From positions 101,274,501 through 101,338,500 of the forward strand of contig CM065815.1 of the NCBI GenBank assembly GCA_033398695.1: DNA of 64,000 nt, given 5' to 3'. This document shows positions 1 through 10,192 of the stretch, in pieces; within the stretch, counting starts at the first letter, position 1; the number at the start of each line of letters is the position of its first letter. Origin of the DNA: Orobanche coerulescens (lineage: Eukaryota > Streptophyta > Magnoliopsida > Lamiales > Orobanchaceae). Under the pieces are notes generated by a model. It saw only the letters and a list, made by a program, of their open reading frames with translations, was not told the origin of the DNA and did no database searches. Both the position numbers and the translations under genes were made by a program.

Positions 1-1070
1 TAAAGTGAGCCATTTTCGAAAAACGGTCGACGACTACCATGATCGAGTCTTTGCCCCGTTGAGTACGAGGTAAAGCAACAATAAAATCCATCGAGACATC
101 CTCCCATGGTCGTAAAGGTATTGGCAACGGCATGTATGTACTTGGCTTGAACGAACTTTTCATCAGGTGACAAGTGACGCATTTACTCACGATTGTGCTC
201 ACGTCACCATACATCTTTGGCCAAAAGAAATGCTCTTTTAGCACCTCTACGGTCTTGGCCGAGCCGAAATGACCGGCTAGTCCTCCTCCGTGCGCCTCCT
301 GAACTAGTAATTCCCGAATTGTATGTCTCGGCACGCATAATTTATTTCCTTTGAAAAGAAAGCCATCCTGTAAAACAAATTCTTAAATGCGGGCCCGTTT
401 TACAATGGGTGAAAATTTCTCCGAAGTCCAAATCGTCACTGTAATGATCTTTCAAAGTCTCGAACCCCAACAAACGAACATCTAGAATCGACAGTAAGGC
501 ATACCGTCTTGATAGTGCATCCGCCACTATATTACTCTTACCGTCTTTATACTTGGATGAAAAGTGAAAAGATTGTAAAAATTCCACCCATTTTGCATGT
601 CTCGGACTTAGCTTGCTTTGCCCGTTGATGTATTTCAACGACTCGTGATCCGAATGTAACACGAAGTGTTTCGAACGTAAATAGTGACTCCAATGATCGA
701 GTGCTCTCACGATAGCATAGAACTCCTTGTCGTAAGTACAATAATTAACTCGGGCGCCACTTAATTTCTCCGAAAAATAGGCGATGGGGCGGCCTCCTTG
801 AATAAGTACTGCCCCGATTCCAACTCCACTAGCGTCGCATTCCACCTCAAATGGTTGCGAAAAATCGGGTAACGTTAAAATTGGTGCTTCACATAACCTT
901 CCTATTAATTTTTCAAAAGCCTTTTGGGCCGCTTCGTTCCATGCAAAGGTTCCTTTTTTTAGACACTCCATGATCGGGCTGGAGATGGTGCTAAAGTCCC
1001 GTATGAATCGTCGGTAAAAAGAAGCGAGGCCGTGAAATGATCGTACCTCCGTGATTGTTTTTGGGGTCGG
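1..1070 (-). pseudogene. A1 RNase H and integrase part of pol, broken
   Basis: This continues the same frame after the TGA that ends the upstream part. It contains the RT connection segment, the RNase H domain ([13 protein letters not shown], a DHESLKY block and an ADALSRR block) and, from about 340 to the window edge, the integrase zinc-binding and core start ([32 protein letters not shown]). A frameshift near 385 separates RNase H from integrase compared with A2 and A3. Integrase would insert the cDNA into chromosomal DNA. The remainder of integrase is outside the window. Confidence 0.85.
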
Positions 1071-3425
1071 TCAAGACTTGATTGCCGCGATCTTCTCTTG
1101 GTCCACCGAAACTCCTTCTTTAGAAACGACATAGCCGAGAAAGACAAGACTCTCGACTAGGAAAGTACACTTCTCCCGCTTTCCGTAAAGTTTCTGTTTC
1201 CTTAGAGTTTCAAACACGTGCCGCAAATGTTCGAGATGCTCCTCTAAGGATCGACTGTAGATCAAAATGTCGTCTAAGTATACGACAACAAACTTTCCCA
1301 AGAAAGGTTTGAGAACCTCGTTCATCAATCTCATGAAAGTGCTTGGGGCATTAGTGAGGCCGAATGGCATCACAACCCATTCGTAAAGTCCATTTTTTGT
1401 TTTAAATGCCGTCTTCCATTCGTCTCCCTCTCGCATGCGAATTTGATGGTATCCGCTCCGTAAATCAACTTTTGAAAATATAACCGAGCCATGCAACTCG
1501 TCTAACATGTCGTCTAGTCTCGGGATGGGGAACCGATACTTGACGGTGATGTTATTTACGGCTCTACTGTCAATACACATTCGCCATGATCCATCTTTTT
1601 TTGGTACAAGTAGGACTGGAACCGCACACGGACTTAAACTTTCTCGGACATATCCGTGACTCATGAGCTCCTCAATTTGACGTTGTAGTTCTTTGGTTTC
1701 TTCGGGATTACAACAATACGCCGCTTTGTTCGGTAATGGAGCTCCTGGTACAAGATCAATTTGGTGTTCGATTCCGCGGATAGGTGGTAATCCCACCGGA
1801 AAATCTTCGGGAAATACATCCGCGAACTCGTGTAACAGTGTATCTATCTCTCCTTCGTGGTGTGATTTGGTAGCAAGGTTTTGGAATTCTTTGATCATCA
1901 TTAAATAAACACGTTCGCCATCGTCAATGGCGTGTTCGACTTCTTTCTCGTTTGCAAGCATCGTAAGTTTCGGCCCTTCGATTTTTTTTGAACTCATTGT
2001 TCGGATAGCTTGAGGTGACATAGGTTTAAGAACAATTTTTTTACCTTTGTCACGTAACTCATACTCGTTACTCCTCCCTCGATGTAGTACGTCCCGATCA
2101 AATAACCAAGGTCTTCCCAATAATACGTGACATGCGTCCATCGGTAGTACATCGCATGTAATATCATCACCATACGAACCCATGGTGAGTCCGACCTTCA
2201 CTTGTCTTGAAACTTTCACCTTATTTCCATCATCGAGCCAATGGAGTGCAAACGGCTTTGGATGAGCCGTGGTGATTAATCTGAGCTTTGAGACCATCTC
2301 GCTTGATGCCACGTTTGTACAACTTCCACCATCAATGATCAAGCTACACCATTTCTCTCCGACACGACACTTCGTGTGAAAGATTTGGTCTCGTTGTTCT
2401 ATGTCACTCGGGGCCGCCTTCGTTTGTAACATGCGAAGGACGAGGTTCGTGTCATAGTTCGGGGCATCGTATGCCTCGCAATCTTCTTCTTCTTCGTCGG
2501 CTTCTAAGTTAAAAACGTCTCCAATTCTTTCTTCTTCGGCCAATAATTCTTCTCGGACGGCTATGGCCTCTCTTAACGTCACTATTCTCCGATTTGGACA
2601 AGCACTTTGATAGTGTCCAAATCCTTGACATTTGAAACACCAGACTTTAGATAGGCTTGTTTCTTTTGGTGTGATAGGAGTTTTTGGAATGGTAGTAACG
2701 GGTGGACTTGTGGTGACAGTTTTTGGAAACGAGCTAGAACTCGCGCCAAAGTTGGTATTTCCGTATTTAGATGGGAATTCGGGTTTAGAAATTTTTGTCT
2801 TGTTTTGATTTTCCAACTTTATGCAAAGTCCGCATAAAGTATCAAAGTCGGAATAGGGGTAGAGTTCCACAGAATTAGCAATATTTTTATTCAAACCTCG
2901 TAGGAAACGGGACATCCGTAATTCTTCGCTTTCTTCAAGTTCTCCCATCAAGGATAAGTTTTCAAACTCCTCGATGTACTCCTCGACACTTAGCTTTCCT
3001 TGCGTGAGGTCAGAAAATTTTCGATACAAGCTTAACTTGTGTGTAGCCGGGACATATCTTTTTCGTAGTTTCTTTTTTAGAGAATCCCACGAACGTATCT
3101 TCTCCTTTCCGGCACGAACTCTTTGTGTCTTCATTCGCTCAAACCAAAGGGAAGCTCCCTTTCCAAGTTTGAGAATCGCATACTTGCAACGTACCTCGTC
3201 ATTGAGATCCTTGAACTCAAACATTCGTTTAATTTTCCTTTCCCACTCCAAATAAACCTCGGGATCGGTGCCGCCTACGAACTCCAGAAGTTCGCTTGTC
3301 TTGTATTCATCAGCATGTCGTGGTGCATGCATGGTGTCGTATCCTCGTCGTGCATGGATTCTGGGCTCCGGTAAGCCGCGAAGAACGTCACGTAGTTGTG
3401 CTACTTCTTCATCGGTGAATGCCAT
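1071..3425 (-). CDS. A1 gag-protease-RT polyprotein (open 784-codon part)
   Basis: This is the longest undamaged gag-pol stretch in the window. The start is taken at 3425 (MAFTDEEVAQ), about 50 bp after the PBS and matching A2 and A3; the frame is also open upstream into the PBS. In order: a capsid-type gag domain (roughly residues 1-230), a CCHC zinc knuckle (CFKCQGFGHYQSAC, about 263-276), an aspartic protease with Asp-Gly-Gly in place of Asp-Ser/Thr-Gly (about 365), and reverse transcriptase with YLDD at about 715-718. It ends at a TGA replacing the tryptophan that A2 and A3 have after AIKS. The protein would form the virus-like particle and copy element RNA in the cytoplasm. The copy is dead unless that stop is an assembly error. 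Confidence 0.9.
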   Translation of the reverse strand: MAFTDEEVAQLRDVLRGLPEPRIHARRGYDTMHAPRHADEYKTSELLEFVGGTDPEVYLEWERKIKRMFEFKDLNDEVRCKYAILKLGKGASLWFERMKTQRVRAGKEKIRSWDSLKKKLRKRYVPATHKLSLYRKFSDLTQGKLSVEEYIEEFENLSLMGELEESEELRMSRFLRGLNKNIANSVELYPYSDFDTLCGLCIKLENQNKTKISKPEFPSKYGNTNFGASSSSFPKTVTTSPPVTTIPKTPITPKETSLSKVWCFKCQGFGHYQSACPNRRIVTLREAIAVREELLAEEERIGDVFNLEADEEEEDCEAYDAPNYDTNLVLRMLQTKAAPSDIEQRDQIFHTKCRVGEKWCSLIIDGGSCTNVASSEMVSKLRLITTAHPKPFALHWLDDGNKVKVSRQVKVGLTMGSYGDDITCDVLPMDACHVLLGRPWLFDRDVLHRGRSNEYELRDKGKKIVLKPMSPQAIRTMSSKKIEGPKLTMLANEKEVEHAIDDGERVYLMMIKEFQNLATKSHHEGEIDTLLHEFADVFPEDFPVGLPPIRGIEHQIDLVPGAPLPNKAAYCCNPEETKELQRQIEELMSHGYVRESLSPCAVPVLLVPKKDGSWRMCIDSRAVNNITVKYRFPIPRLDDMLDELHGSVIFSKVDLRSGYHQIRMREGDEWKTAFKTKNGLYEWVVMPFGLTNAPSTFMRLMNEVLKPFLGKFVVVYLDDILIYSRSLEEHLEHLRHVFETLRKQKLYGKREKCTFLVESLVFLGYVVSKEGVSVDQEKIAAIKS

Positions 3426-3476
3426 CTTCTTGAGTAACGTCGAGAACCGTGAGACAAATGTCTCTGATACCACTTA

Positions 3477-4463
3477 TGATACGAATTACGTACGTAATGC
3501 GTATAAAATACAACGGAAGATTATTAAGTCTTGACAAGTATCAAAGTATCACTCGAAAATTACAAGGGGTGACCGAATTTGAGTGGATTTCGGCCGTGAA
3601 GTAGTATGGTATACGGATTTTGATGTGTTTTACCGAATTAGACCTATAACTCGATAAAGGTAATCTCTTCTCAAGACCTATTGAGAATTGATCAAGTTAA
3701 AATCTCGAGACGCGTCGAAACAATAACTAAAGTTTTGTTGAACTCGTTCAACGTATATTTCAAAGAAATACAAGGTTTATTAATATTCAAGATGCTTTAC
3801 AAATACAACAAGTACTACTATATATAGTAGTTTCCAACCATAAGAAAAATACAACAAAACAAAAAAAATGAAACTTCCTAGCAATCTTCAAATCGGCGAA
3901 TTCATCAAGGAGGGATCATGAGGATTTTGTGAAGATATGGTATCAAGCCTTTTGGAATTATTATGGTGACTATGACATGAAGGACTATGACATTTGATGA
4001 AAGTCTTCATCAAATTTTACAATGTGTTCAAATCGGCGAATTCATCAAGGAGTGATTAGGAGGATTTTGTGAAGATATGATATCAAACCTTTTGGAATTA
4101 TTATGGTGACTATGACATGAAGGATTAAGACATGAAGGAAATATTTGATGAAAGTCTTCATCAATTATTTATGATTTTGGCCGATTTGTAGTAAGGTGGG
4201 GAAGGAGAAATATCTTCATTATCTTGCCAAAGATATGAAGTCAAGTAAGGGTCCCTTTCAAGCATGATGTGGCCGAATTTTCATGCTTTCGGACCGATTC
4301 CGTCGTCGAGTTTTACGTTACTCCGGTTCCGATTAACAACGTAACTCCAATCCGCGTGTTCTTTTCTCCCAAGTATAATGATGCATGACCATGCGAATTT
4401 GTATCGTCGTGGATGTCGATTTTTATTGGAGCTTCTTCGATTGGAATATTAGATATCGTATCA
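3477..4463 (-). repeat. 5' LTR of A1
   Basis: This 987-bp LTR begins and ends with the 8-bp inverted repeat shared by every gypsy-type LTR here (TGATACGA/TCGTATCA). Reading the minus strand it has a palindromic TATA segment (3815-3830), AATAAA-type signals and the TAGGTC-loop hairpin at 3629-3658. It is more diverged from the other A LTRs and carries an internal duplication. It would drive transcription leftward. Confidence 0.93.
3890..4169. repeat. 140-bp tandem duplication inside the A1 LTR
   Basis: Two consecutive copies start with AAATCGGCGAATTCATCAAGG-type sequence at 3890 and 4030, a 140-bp period. They share the GAGGATTTTGTGAAGATATG block and the ATTATGGTGACTATGACATG block. The copies differ by small substitutions and indels, so the duplication is not recent. 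Other A-type LTRs hold only diverged versions of this subrepeat. Confidence 0.8.
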
Positions 4464-5052
4464 TAAACGCATCCATGGGTTGTTTATTGGAAGGTGATAG
4501 ACAGCTTGTGAGTTGTTGAGGCATTCAAGGGTTTTCGATCAAGAGGTGCTAGGCAGCCAAAGGGAGTTGCAACGGCTATGGGTTTCCACTGGTTGGAAGC
4601 TGTTGTAACTGTGTCAATAATTATAACATTTATCACTGGTTGAAAGTTACAGTGAATTCATCTCCAACTGGTTTGGAGAGAAGTGGATTAGTAAAGGACT
4701 ACCCCACCTCTAAAACCACTATAAGTGATTGTGTGATTTATTGTTGAGCATCATACTTAACTGATGCATACATATTTACTGTTCCATTAGAAAGTCATAT
4801 GCAGTCGAAATAAGTCATCTACATTATTATCAGCTGTGTCTTCCGCATTACTCATCTGCAACCGAGTTTTATTAGCTGCACTAAATCACAGTTGAGGTTA
4901 CGCACCTGTTAATCTGAAAGTTTTAAAAAGTCTATTCACTCCCTCTAGACTATTTCTTGAGGACTTGTGACCTACAAATGGTAAGAGGTTGGTTCAATTT
5001 TACAGAACCAGATCCATATACTTGAGTATATCTATTTTAATCTCTCATTATA
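4464..5052 (+). other. Copia leader, probably remnant of 5' LTR
   Basis: This AT-rich stretch between A1 and the copia gag start has no coding signal. A plausible LTR end lies near 4975 (...GACCTACA), followed by AATGGTAAGAGG, which is not a clean match to the initiator tRNA-Met PBS. Neither the LTR start nor a second LTR copy is visible, so LTR limits cannot be fixed from this window. Confidence 0.45.
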
Positions 5053-5966
5053 ATGGAACACATATACTCTAGACTACCTGTCTTTTCTGTTGATGAATAT
5101 GACCTTTGGAAAATAAGAATTCAGGCTCATCTATCATCTCACCATGATGATATGTGGTGTATCATTGAGGATGGTCCCTTCACCTTCCTGAAGGATAATA
5201 CAGCTGAGGAGATTGCGGCCGGGGAACCCGCTAAGACACCCAAGAAAAGAACAGAGATGTCCACTGAAGAAATGAAGCTGACCAACCTTGACAACCGAGC
5301 CAAATATATCTTATACCGGACTCTTGACAAAGCCACCATGGTTAAGATAAAAATTGCAAAAATACCAAAGAAATTTGGGATACATTAGCTATAATGTGTG
5401 AGGGAACCGAGATTATCAAAGAAAATAAGTTGTCAATAGGTACCTAGAAGTTTGACAACTTCTAGATGAAGAATGGAGAAACAATTGATAAAGTGGATAC
5501 TAGATTCACTGAGATCATCAACGAGATAAACTCTCTTGGTAAAACCTATGACAACCGAGACATGGCTCTGAAGGTACTAAGGTCCCTTACACCAGAATAG
5601 AGCATGAAGGCTATTGCCATGAGGGAATCCAAGGATCTTAAGAAGATAAAGATCCAAGAAATATTATCAGACCTCAGGGCATTTGAGTTTGAACTTCCTT
5701 GCTCATCATCTAATGAGCCAATAGAAAAGGGAATTGCTTTTGCAGCTGAGTCACCTGCAAAGAGCCAAGCTGAAATTAATCCTCCCAATCCCCTAAACTT
5801 TGAGGAACAAATGGCATTTATCATGCAAAGATTCAGTAATTTCAGGAAGAATTACTCAAAGTATAAAAAGAACTACGAAGAGAATCACAGGAAGAACCAA
5901 AAAGCTGGTAACTGGAAAGTAGAATGCTACAACTGTCATAAAACAGGATATATCCAGTTTGATTGA
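5053..5966 (+). pseudogene. Copia gag N-terminal part with damaged zinc knuckle
   Basis: The ATG at 5053 opens a UBN2/Retrotran_gag-like domain (SVDEYDLWKIRIQAHL near the start). A frameshift near 5388 and in-frame stops interrupt it; the frame resumes to the zinc knuckle near 5927-5966. That knuckle reads CYNCHKTGYIQFD then TGA: the expected His is Tyr and the last Cys codon is a stop, so the RNA-binding finger is lost. Gag would package element RNA in intact relatives. Confidence 0.85.
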
Positions 5967-7138
5967 CCTAAGCTCAAGAAGGATAATGATAAGAAGGACT
6001 TGGGGAGAAAAGAAGACAAGAGGAAAGCTCTCATTGGTTAACACCAAGTTCAAGAGAGAGTAAAATCAAGCAGTTGATTCTTCTCTGATGAGGATGATGA
6101 TGACTACAACTGCTTGATGGCAAACCTAGCTGATGAGGAGGTAACATCCAAACCTTCAACTTCAGGATATGTCAGCTCAAACATGTCTGAAGACATTGAT
6201 CTTCATAAATCTATAAATCAGCTATTTAAAGATTTTGGAATATTAAAAACTGCAATCTTACTATGACAGTTGAGAAAACACATCTGCAAGATGAAAATGG
6301 ACAGCTGAAAAATGATTTGGAAAAGCTCAGCCTAGAGTTAGCAAAAATCAGATCTAAATTTGAAAAACACACTGAAAACAATTTGAAAGACTCAGCTGAA
6401 AATACCACATCTGAGATCAAAAGACTGGCTGTTTTAAACAGTGAAAAATCAATTGCACTTGCTCATATAAAATCCGAGTTTTCTAAACTGACACAGCTGA
6501 GTAATACACATGCAAAAGAAATACCATCTTTAAAACCATCTGTAACCCTTGATGGATTGTGTATAAACCAGAGGCCACTTTATTTAGAATCAGGCCTTGT
6601 ATATAACTCCAACATTCCATCCACTTATAAAACCACTTTTATAAAGGGAGAAACATATGTCCAGACTGTTGAGCCTATAAATAAACCTATATTAAGAAAT
6701 AGTCAGCAGCCCAGTCAAAAGTTTAGGTAGCAGCCAAGGTTTTCAAGGCCACCTAAACAAAAGACTAGGCAATGACCAAAGCAGCATCAGCAGTCAAAAC
6801 ATCATTCTGCTTATTACCAAAGACTCCCCAAAAACAGATTTCAAAATGGGAGAGGCAAATGGAAACCTCAAGGTTATCCAAACTTTCAAAATAATAAGGT
6901 ATGGAGACCTCAAAACGTTGATCATAGGTCTCGTCCAAGAGTTTATGGCCCATACCACTTAAACTATCATGCATATCCTGTATAAAATCCTAACCAGAGA
7001 TATAGACCTGTACAATATGCACCAAATAGTGGTAATCAAAATGATTTTCATAACACTAGGAGAAATCAATTCTACAGAAAGTCCACTAAACCCAAAGGAC
7101 ACACTCAGATTTGAGTACCTAAATCTCTGCTTGTCTGA
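5967..7138 (+). pseudogene. Copia gag C-terminal and coiled-coil region
   Basis: After the zinc knuckle stop, a basic Lys-rich segment is followed by an open piece at 6263-6730 with heptad-like Leu/Lys/Glu sequence (ENGQLKNDLEKLSLELAKIR). It then becomes Gln/Pro/Arg rich. This long gag extension is typical of SIRE-like copia elements. Several stops separate it from the protease. Confidence 0.7.
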
Positions 7139-7564
7139 TTGCAGAAAAGATGGGAGGACTACTACCACATCTCCTCAAGCTCAACAGTAGGCGGTGAAGA
7201 ATGGTTTATAGACTCTGGATGCTCAAGGCACATCATAGGGAAGAAGAAGATTTTGTCAGAATATGTTAAAGAAAGAGGCCCAGATGTAATATTTGGAGAT
7301 AGCTCAAGTGGACAAACCAAAGGTTATGGGAAGCTACACAGAGGAAACATAATCATAACAAAAGTGCAGTATGTCAAAGAGCTCAAATACAACCTCCTAA
7401 GCATAAGCCAGTTCTGTGATGAGAACAACCTAGTAGTCTTCACAAGATGGAAATGTATGGTGATAGATCTCCTCACTGAAGAAGTGAAATTACAAGGATA
7501 CAGAAGAAGAGATGTCTACCTGATAGATTGGAAATTAGGAACACCAAACACTTGTTTCTTGTAA
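7139..7564 (+). pseudogene. Copia aspartic protease domain
   Basis: This piece carries the copia protease signature EEWFIDSGCSRHIIG with catalytic Asp in Asp-Ser-Gly near 7211, then the flap-like region and the typical NLLSISQFCD block. The protease would cut gag-pol into mature proteins. The piece ends at a TAA at 7562-7564 where relatives read into integrase. Confidence 0.87.
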
Positions 7565-8548
7565 AAAACAATTGCTAAGAATGGATGGCTCTGGCATAAG
7601 AGACTCTGTCACTTGAACTTAAAAGCCATAAATAAAATAAGTTCTCAAAAGTTGGTCAGGGGACTTCCAACAGAAGTATTCAAGAAAGAGACTCTCTGCG
7701 ATGCATGCCAAAAGGGAAAGCAAACGAAAGCATCTTTCAAACCAGTTTAGCCTACCACTCTCACCACCAGAACCTTGGACCTTCTTCACATGGATTTATT
7801 TAGTCCAATCAAACTAAAGAACTCTAAGTGGAAGGAAGCATGCCTTAGTAGTTGTGGATGACTACTCAAGATACACTTGGATAGTATTTCTCTACAAGAA
7901 GAGTGAAACTCTAACCAAGATACCTGAGCTGCTAAGAAAGATTCAAAATGAGAAATCCCTCTCCATCATAAAGATCAGGTCAGACAGAGGAGGAGAATTT
8001 TTCAACAAGGCAATCACTGAATATAGTGATCAGAATGGAATCCAACATGAAGTCTCTACCGCAACAACACCAAAACAAAATGGTGTAGCAGAAAGAAGGA
8101 ATAGAACCCTGGAGGAAGCAGCCAGGTCAATGATTGCTGAGACTGACCTGCCAAAGAGGTTTTGGGCTAGAGCTGCCAACACAGCATGCATACTCAGAAT
8201 AGGAGTATGATAGTAGGGAGACACGGCAAAACTCCCTATGAGGTTTGGAATGGCAGAATTCCAACTGTTGCGTATTTTCATATTTTTGGGTGTAAATGTT
8301 TCATCCACAACAATGGTAAAACTCAAATGAATGCCTTTGATGCTAAAATTGATGATGGTCTCTTTATGGGATACTCACAAATAAGCAAGGCATACAGAGT
8401 ATTTAATAAAAGAACATTAGTTATGGAAGAAACACCTCATGTTGTCTTTGATGAATCAATTGTTGAGTACAGAAAACAGGTGGAGTTAATTGAGAAAAAC
8501 TCAAAACCGCCACCCTCGAAGGAGTCATCATCAATGACACAGGAATGA
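7565..8548 (+). pseudogene. Copia integrase, broken
   Basis: It contains the zinc-binding motif (WHKRLCHLN ... CDACQKGKQ, 7590-7725), the first catalytic Asp in LLHMDLFSPI (about 7780-7810), the second in RSDRGGEF (about 7980) and the catalytic Glu in KQNGVAERRNRTLEEAARSM (about 8070-8130). The piece at 8186-8548 is the integrase C-terminal region (TPYEVWNGRIP, FGCKCFIHN). Frame changes near 7750, 7850 and 8200 break it. Confidence 0.87.
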
Positions 8549-8904
8549 TGGACACAGCTGATGAAGACCCAACTGTAGATCAGATAGGATCTCCAACCAT
8601 AGCTGATCCAACCACAGCTAATTCAACCACGGCTGATCAAATCGTAGCTGATCCAACCGGAGCTGATCCAACTGCAATTGAGAAAACCATAGCTGAACCT
8701 AATGCAGCTGCAGACCATCAAAACCAAGCCGATGCAGAGTCAGATGCAGTTCATCTAAGCAACTCAATAGGGGGAACAACCCTTGAAGACCAACCTCCAA
8801 AGACTGAAAATGAAGATGAAATTCAAAATGGCTCAAAGATCACCCCATCCAACATATTATTTGGAAACCTAACTGATGGAGTCAAAACCAGGAAATCCAC
8901 ATAA
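8545..8904 (+). pseudogene. Copia integrase-RT spacer with short repeats
   Basis: This 119-codon piece links integrase to RT. It is dominated by an imperfect Ala-Asp-Pro-Thr-Thr motif encoded by a 15-bp minisatellite (core GCTGATCCAACC) at about 8570-8700, then an acidic stretch. No domain is recognised. Low-complexity spacers at this place are usual in SIRE-like elements. It ends in a TAA before RT. Confidence 0.7.
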
Positions 8905-8913
8905 CCAGCAGGA

Positions 8914-9600
8914 ATGGAAATATTTTCTTGCTTCATGTCTCAAATGGATCCCAAAACAATAGATCAAGCCCTGTATGACTACACATGGGTGATTGCAATG
9001 CAAGAAGCGCTAAACCAAGTGGAGAGGAACAATGTCTGGGAACTAACAGACAGACCATATCACAAGAAAGTAATAAGAACCAAATGGGTGTACAAAAACA
9101 AATGTGATGAAGATGGAGCTGTTGTTAGGAATAAAGCCAAATTGGTTGCAAAAGGATATGCTCAATGTGAAGGAATAGATTTTTATGAAACATATGCACC
9201 AATAGCAAGACTAGAAGCAATCAGACTATTCCTTGCTTATGCAGCATTCAAAGATTTTGAACTCTAGCAAATGGACATAAAAAGTGCATTTATCAATGGA
9301 GTACTAGAAGAAGGAGTCTATGTTGAGCAACCCCTAGATTTGTCAAAGGAGACAAGGTATACAAGCTTCTAAAAGCTCTATTTGGACTCAAGGAGGCACC
9401 AAGAGCATGGTATGAAACTATGTCCGTATTTCTTGAAAAAAATGGATTTTTCAAAGGAAAGATGGAGAAAACTCTATTCAGAATTGAACATGAAGACCAC
9501 ATACTACTAGTTGAAATATATGTGGATGACATTATATTTGACTCACTAAATTTGAGATGAGTATGATGGACAAACTAAATTTCTTTCTTGGTTTGCAAGT
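8914..9600 (+). pseudogene. Copia reverse transcriptase, with internal deletion
   Basis: The N-terminal RT block is clear ([30 protein letters not shown] in the region 9076-9165, then [11 protein letters not shown]). A stop after KDFEL (9265) and a frame change near 9340 follow. The active site YVDDIIF is at about 9519-9540. Immediately after, the roughly 10-15 residues expected before LTKFEMSMM are missing, so a short out-of-frame deletion lies next to the catalytic motif. Confidence 0.87.
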
Positions 9601-10065
9601 CAAACAAGTTGATACTGGAATATTCATCAACCAAGCAAAGTATACAAGGGAATTGATCAAAATATTTGGCATGTAGATAGCCAAATATCCAAGAGTACCA
9701 ATGAGCATTTCCCTACACATTGATGCAGATGAAGGAGACATTTCAGTGGATCCAACCCACTACAGAGGACTAATTGGATCATTACTATACCTCACTGCAA
9801 GTAGACCTGACATTTCATATGCAGTAGGAGTGTGTGCAAGATTCCAGTCCAAGCCAAGGCAGTCTCACCAGGAAGCAGCCAAAAGGATAATCAGATATCT
9901 TAAGTCTATAATCAATTTTGGACTATGGTATCTAAAGGATGACAATTTTGAACTATCAGGATATTCAGATGCTGAATTTACAGGATGCAAGATCAGCAGG
10001 AGAAGCACCAGTGGAACGTGCCAATTCCTTGGAACTTTACTAATATCTTGGTTCAGTAAGAAGCA
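9541..10065 (+). pseudogene. Copia RT thumb and RNase H, truncated
   Basis: It reads KLNFFLGLQVKQ, YRGLIGSLLYLTASRPDISYAVG and the RNase H start YSDAEFTGCKISRRSTSGTC, ending at LISWFSKKQ near 10065. Family members continue with an SLSTAEAEY-type block; here the sequence switches to family C. A stop at 9674 also interrupts it. Confidence 0.87.
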
Positions 10066-10192
10066 GGTTTGTTCAAAGATCAAGAACCTTAACTGAATTA
10101 AGAAATTCAGGTGTGGTTTCCGATGACAAGAATCAAGAGATATTTTCCTCGACAAGCAATCGTTGAATAAATCGCCCAAGGAGATGACCTTG
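10066..10192 (-). repeat. Family C internal fragment Int-1 (leader only)
   Basis: This matches 38341-38467, the leader between PBS and gag of another unit. It holds the 7-bp stem CTGAATT/AATTCAG and the left part of the PBS-adjacent hairpin (10174-10192). The rest of the hairpin and PBS continue at 16335-16351 beyond A2. On its left it is fused to copia RNase H with TTTGTT microhomology. Confidence 0.88.

Larger units (their letters stand above)
1..4463 (-). mobile_element. Ty3/gypsy element A1, 3' part beyond window
   Basis: This is a partial chromovirus-type Ty3/gypsy LTR retrotransposon on the minus strand. Its 5' LTR is at 3477-4463, the PBS complement lies just left of it (about 3461-3473), and gag-pol runs leftward to the window edge, where integrase is cut. 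The 3' LTR and downstream target duplication are outside. The base after the LTR starts TAAAC, a candidate 5-bp target duplication that needs the missing end. The integrase tail resembles CRM-like chromoviruses; that sub-lineage is an inference from motif memory, and no chromodomain is visible. Confidence 0.9.
4464..10065 (+). mobile_element. Ty1/copia element, SIRE/Maximus-like, 3'-truncated
   Basis: This is a degenerate Ty1/copia retrotransposon with gag, protease, integrase, RT and RNase H in the copia order (integrase before RT). A long gag with a coiled-coil region and a spacer between integrase and RT suggest the SIRE/Maximus lineage; that is inference. It ends abruptly inside RNase H at about 10065, with no 3' LTR, and joins family C sequence. 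On the left it abuts the A1 LTR, so A1 may have inserted in its 5' LTR region. At least seven stops or frameshifts break the frame. Confidence 0.88.

Noticed and set aside
3268..3534. Antisense frames over gag (MPPTNSRSSLV and similar) recurring in A1, A2 and A3
   Set aside because: They recur because the gag sequence does; they are opposite-strand shadows with no domain.
1..4463. Endogenous pararetrovirus or envelope-carrying retrovirus
   Set aside because: Integrase, LTRs and 5-bp duplications are present, and there is no movement protein, env-like frame or extra frame after pol.
4970..4992. Copia primer-binding site at AATGGTAAGAGG
   Set aside because: The match to initiator tRNA-Met stops after TGGTA, and no second LTR is available to fix the boundary.
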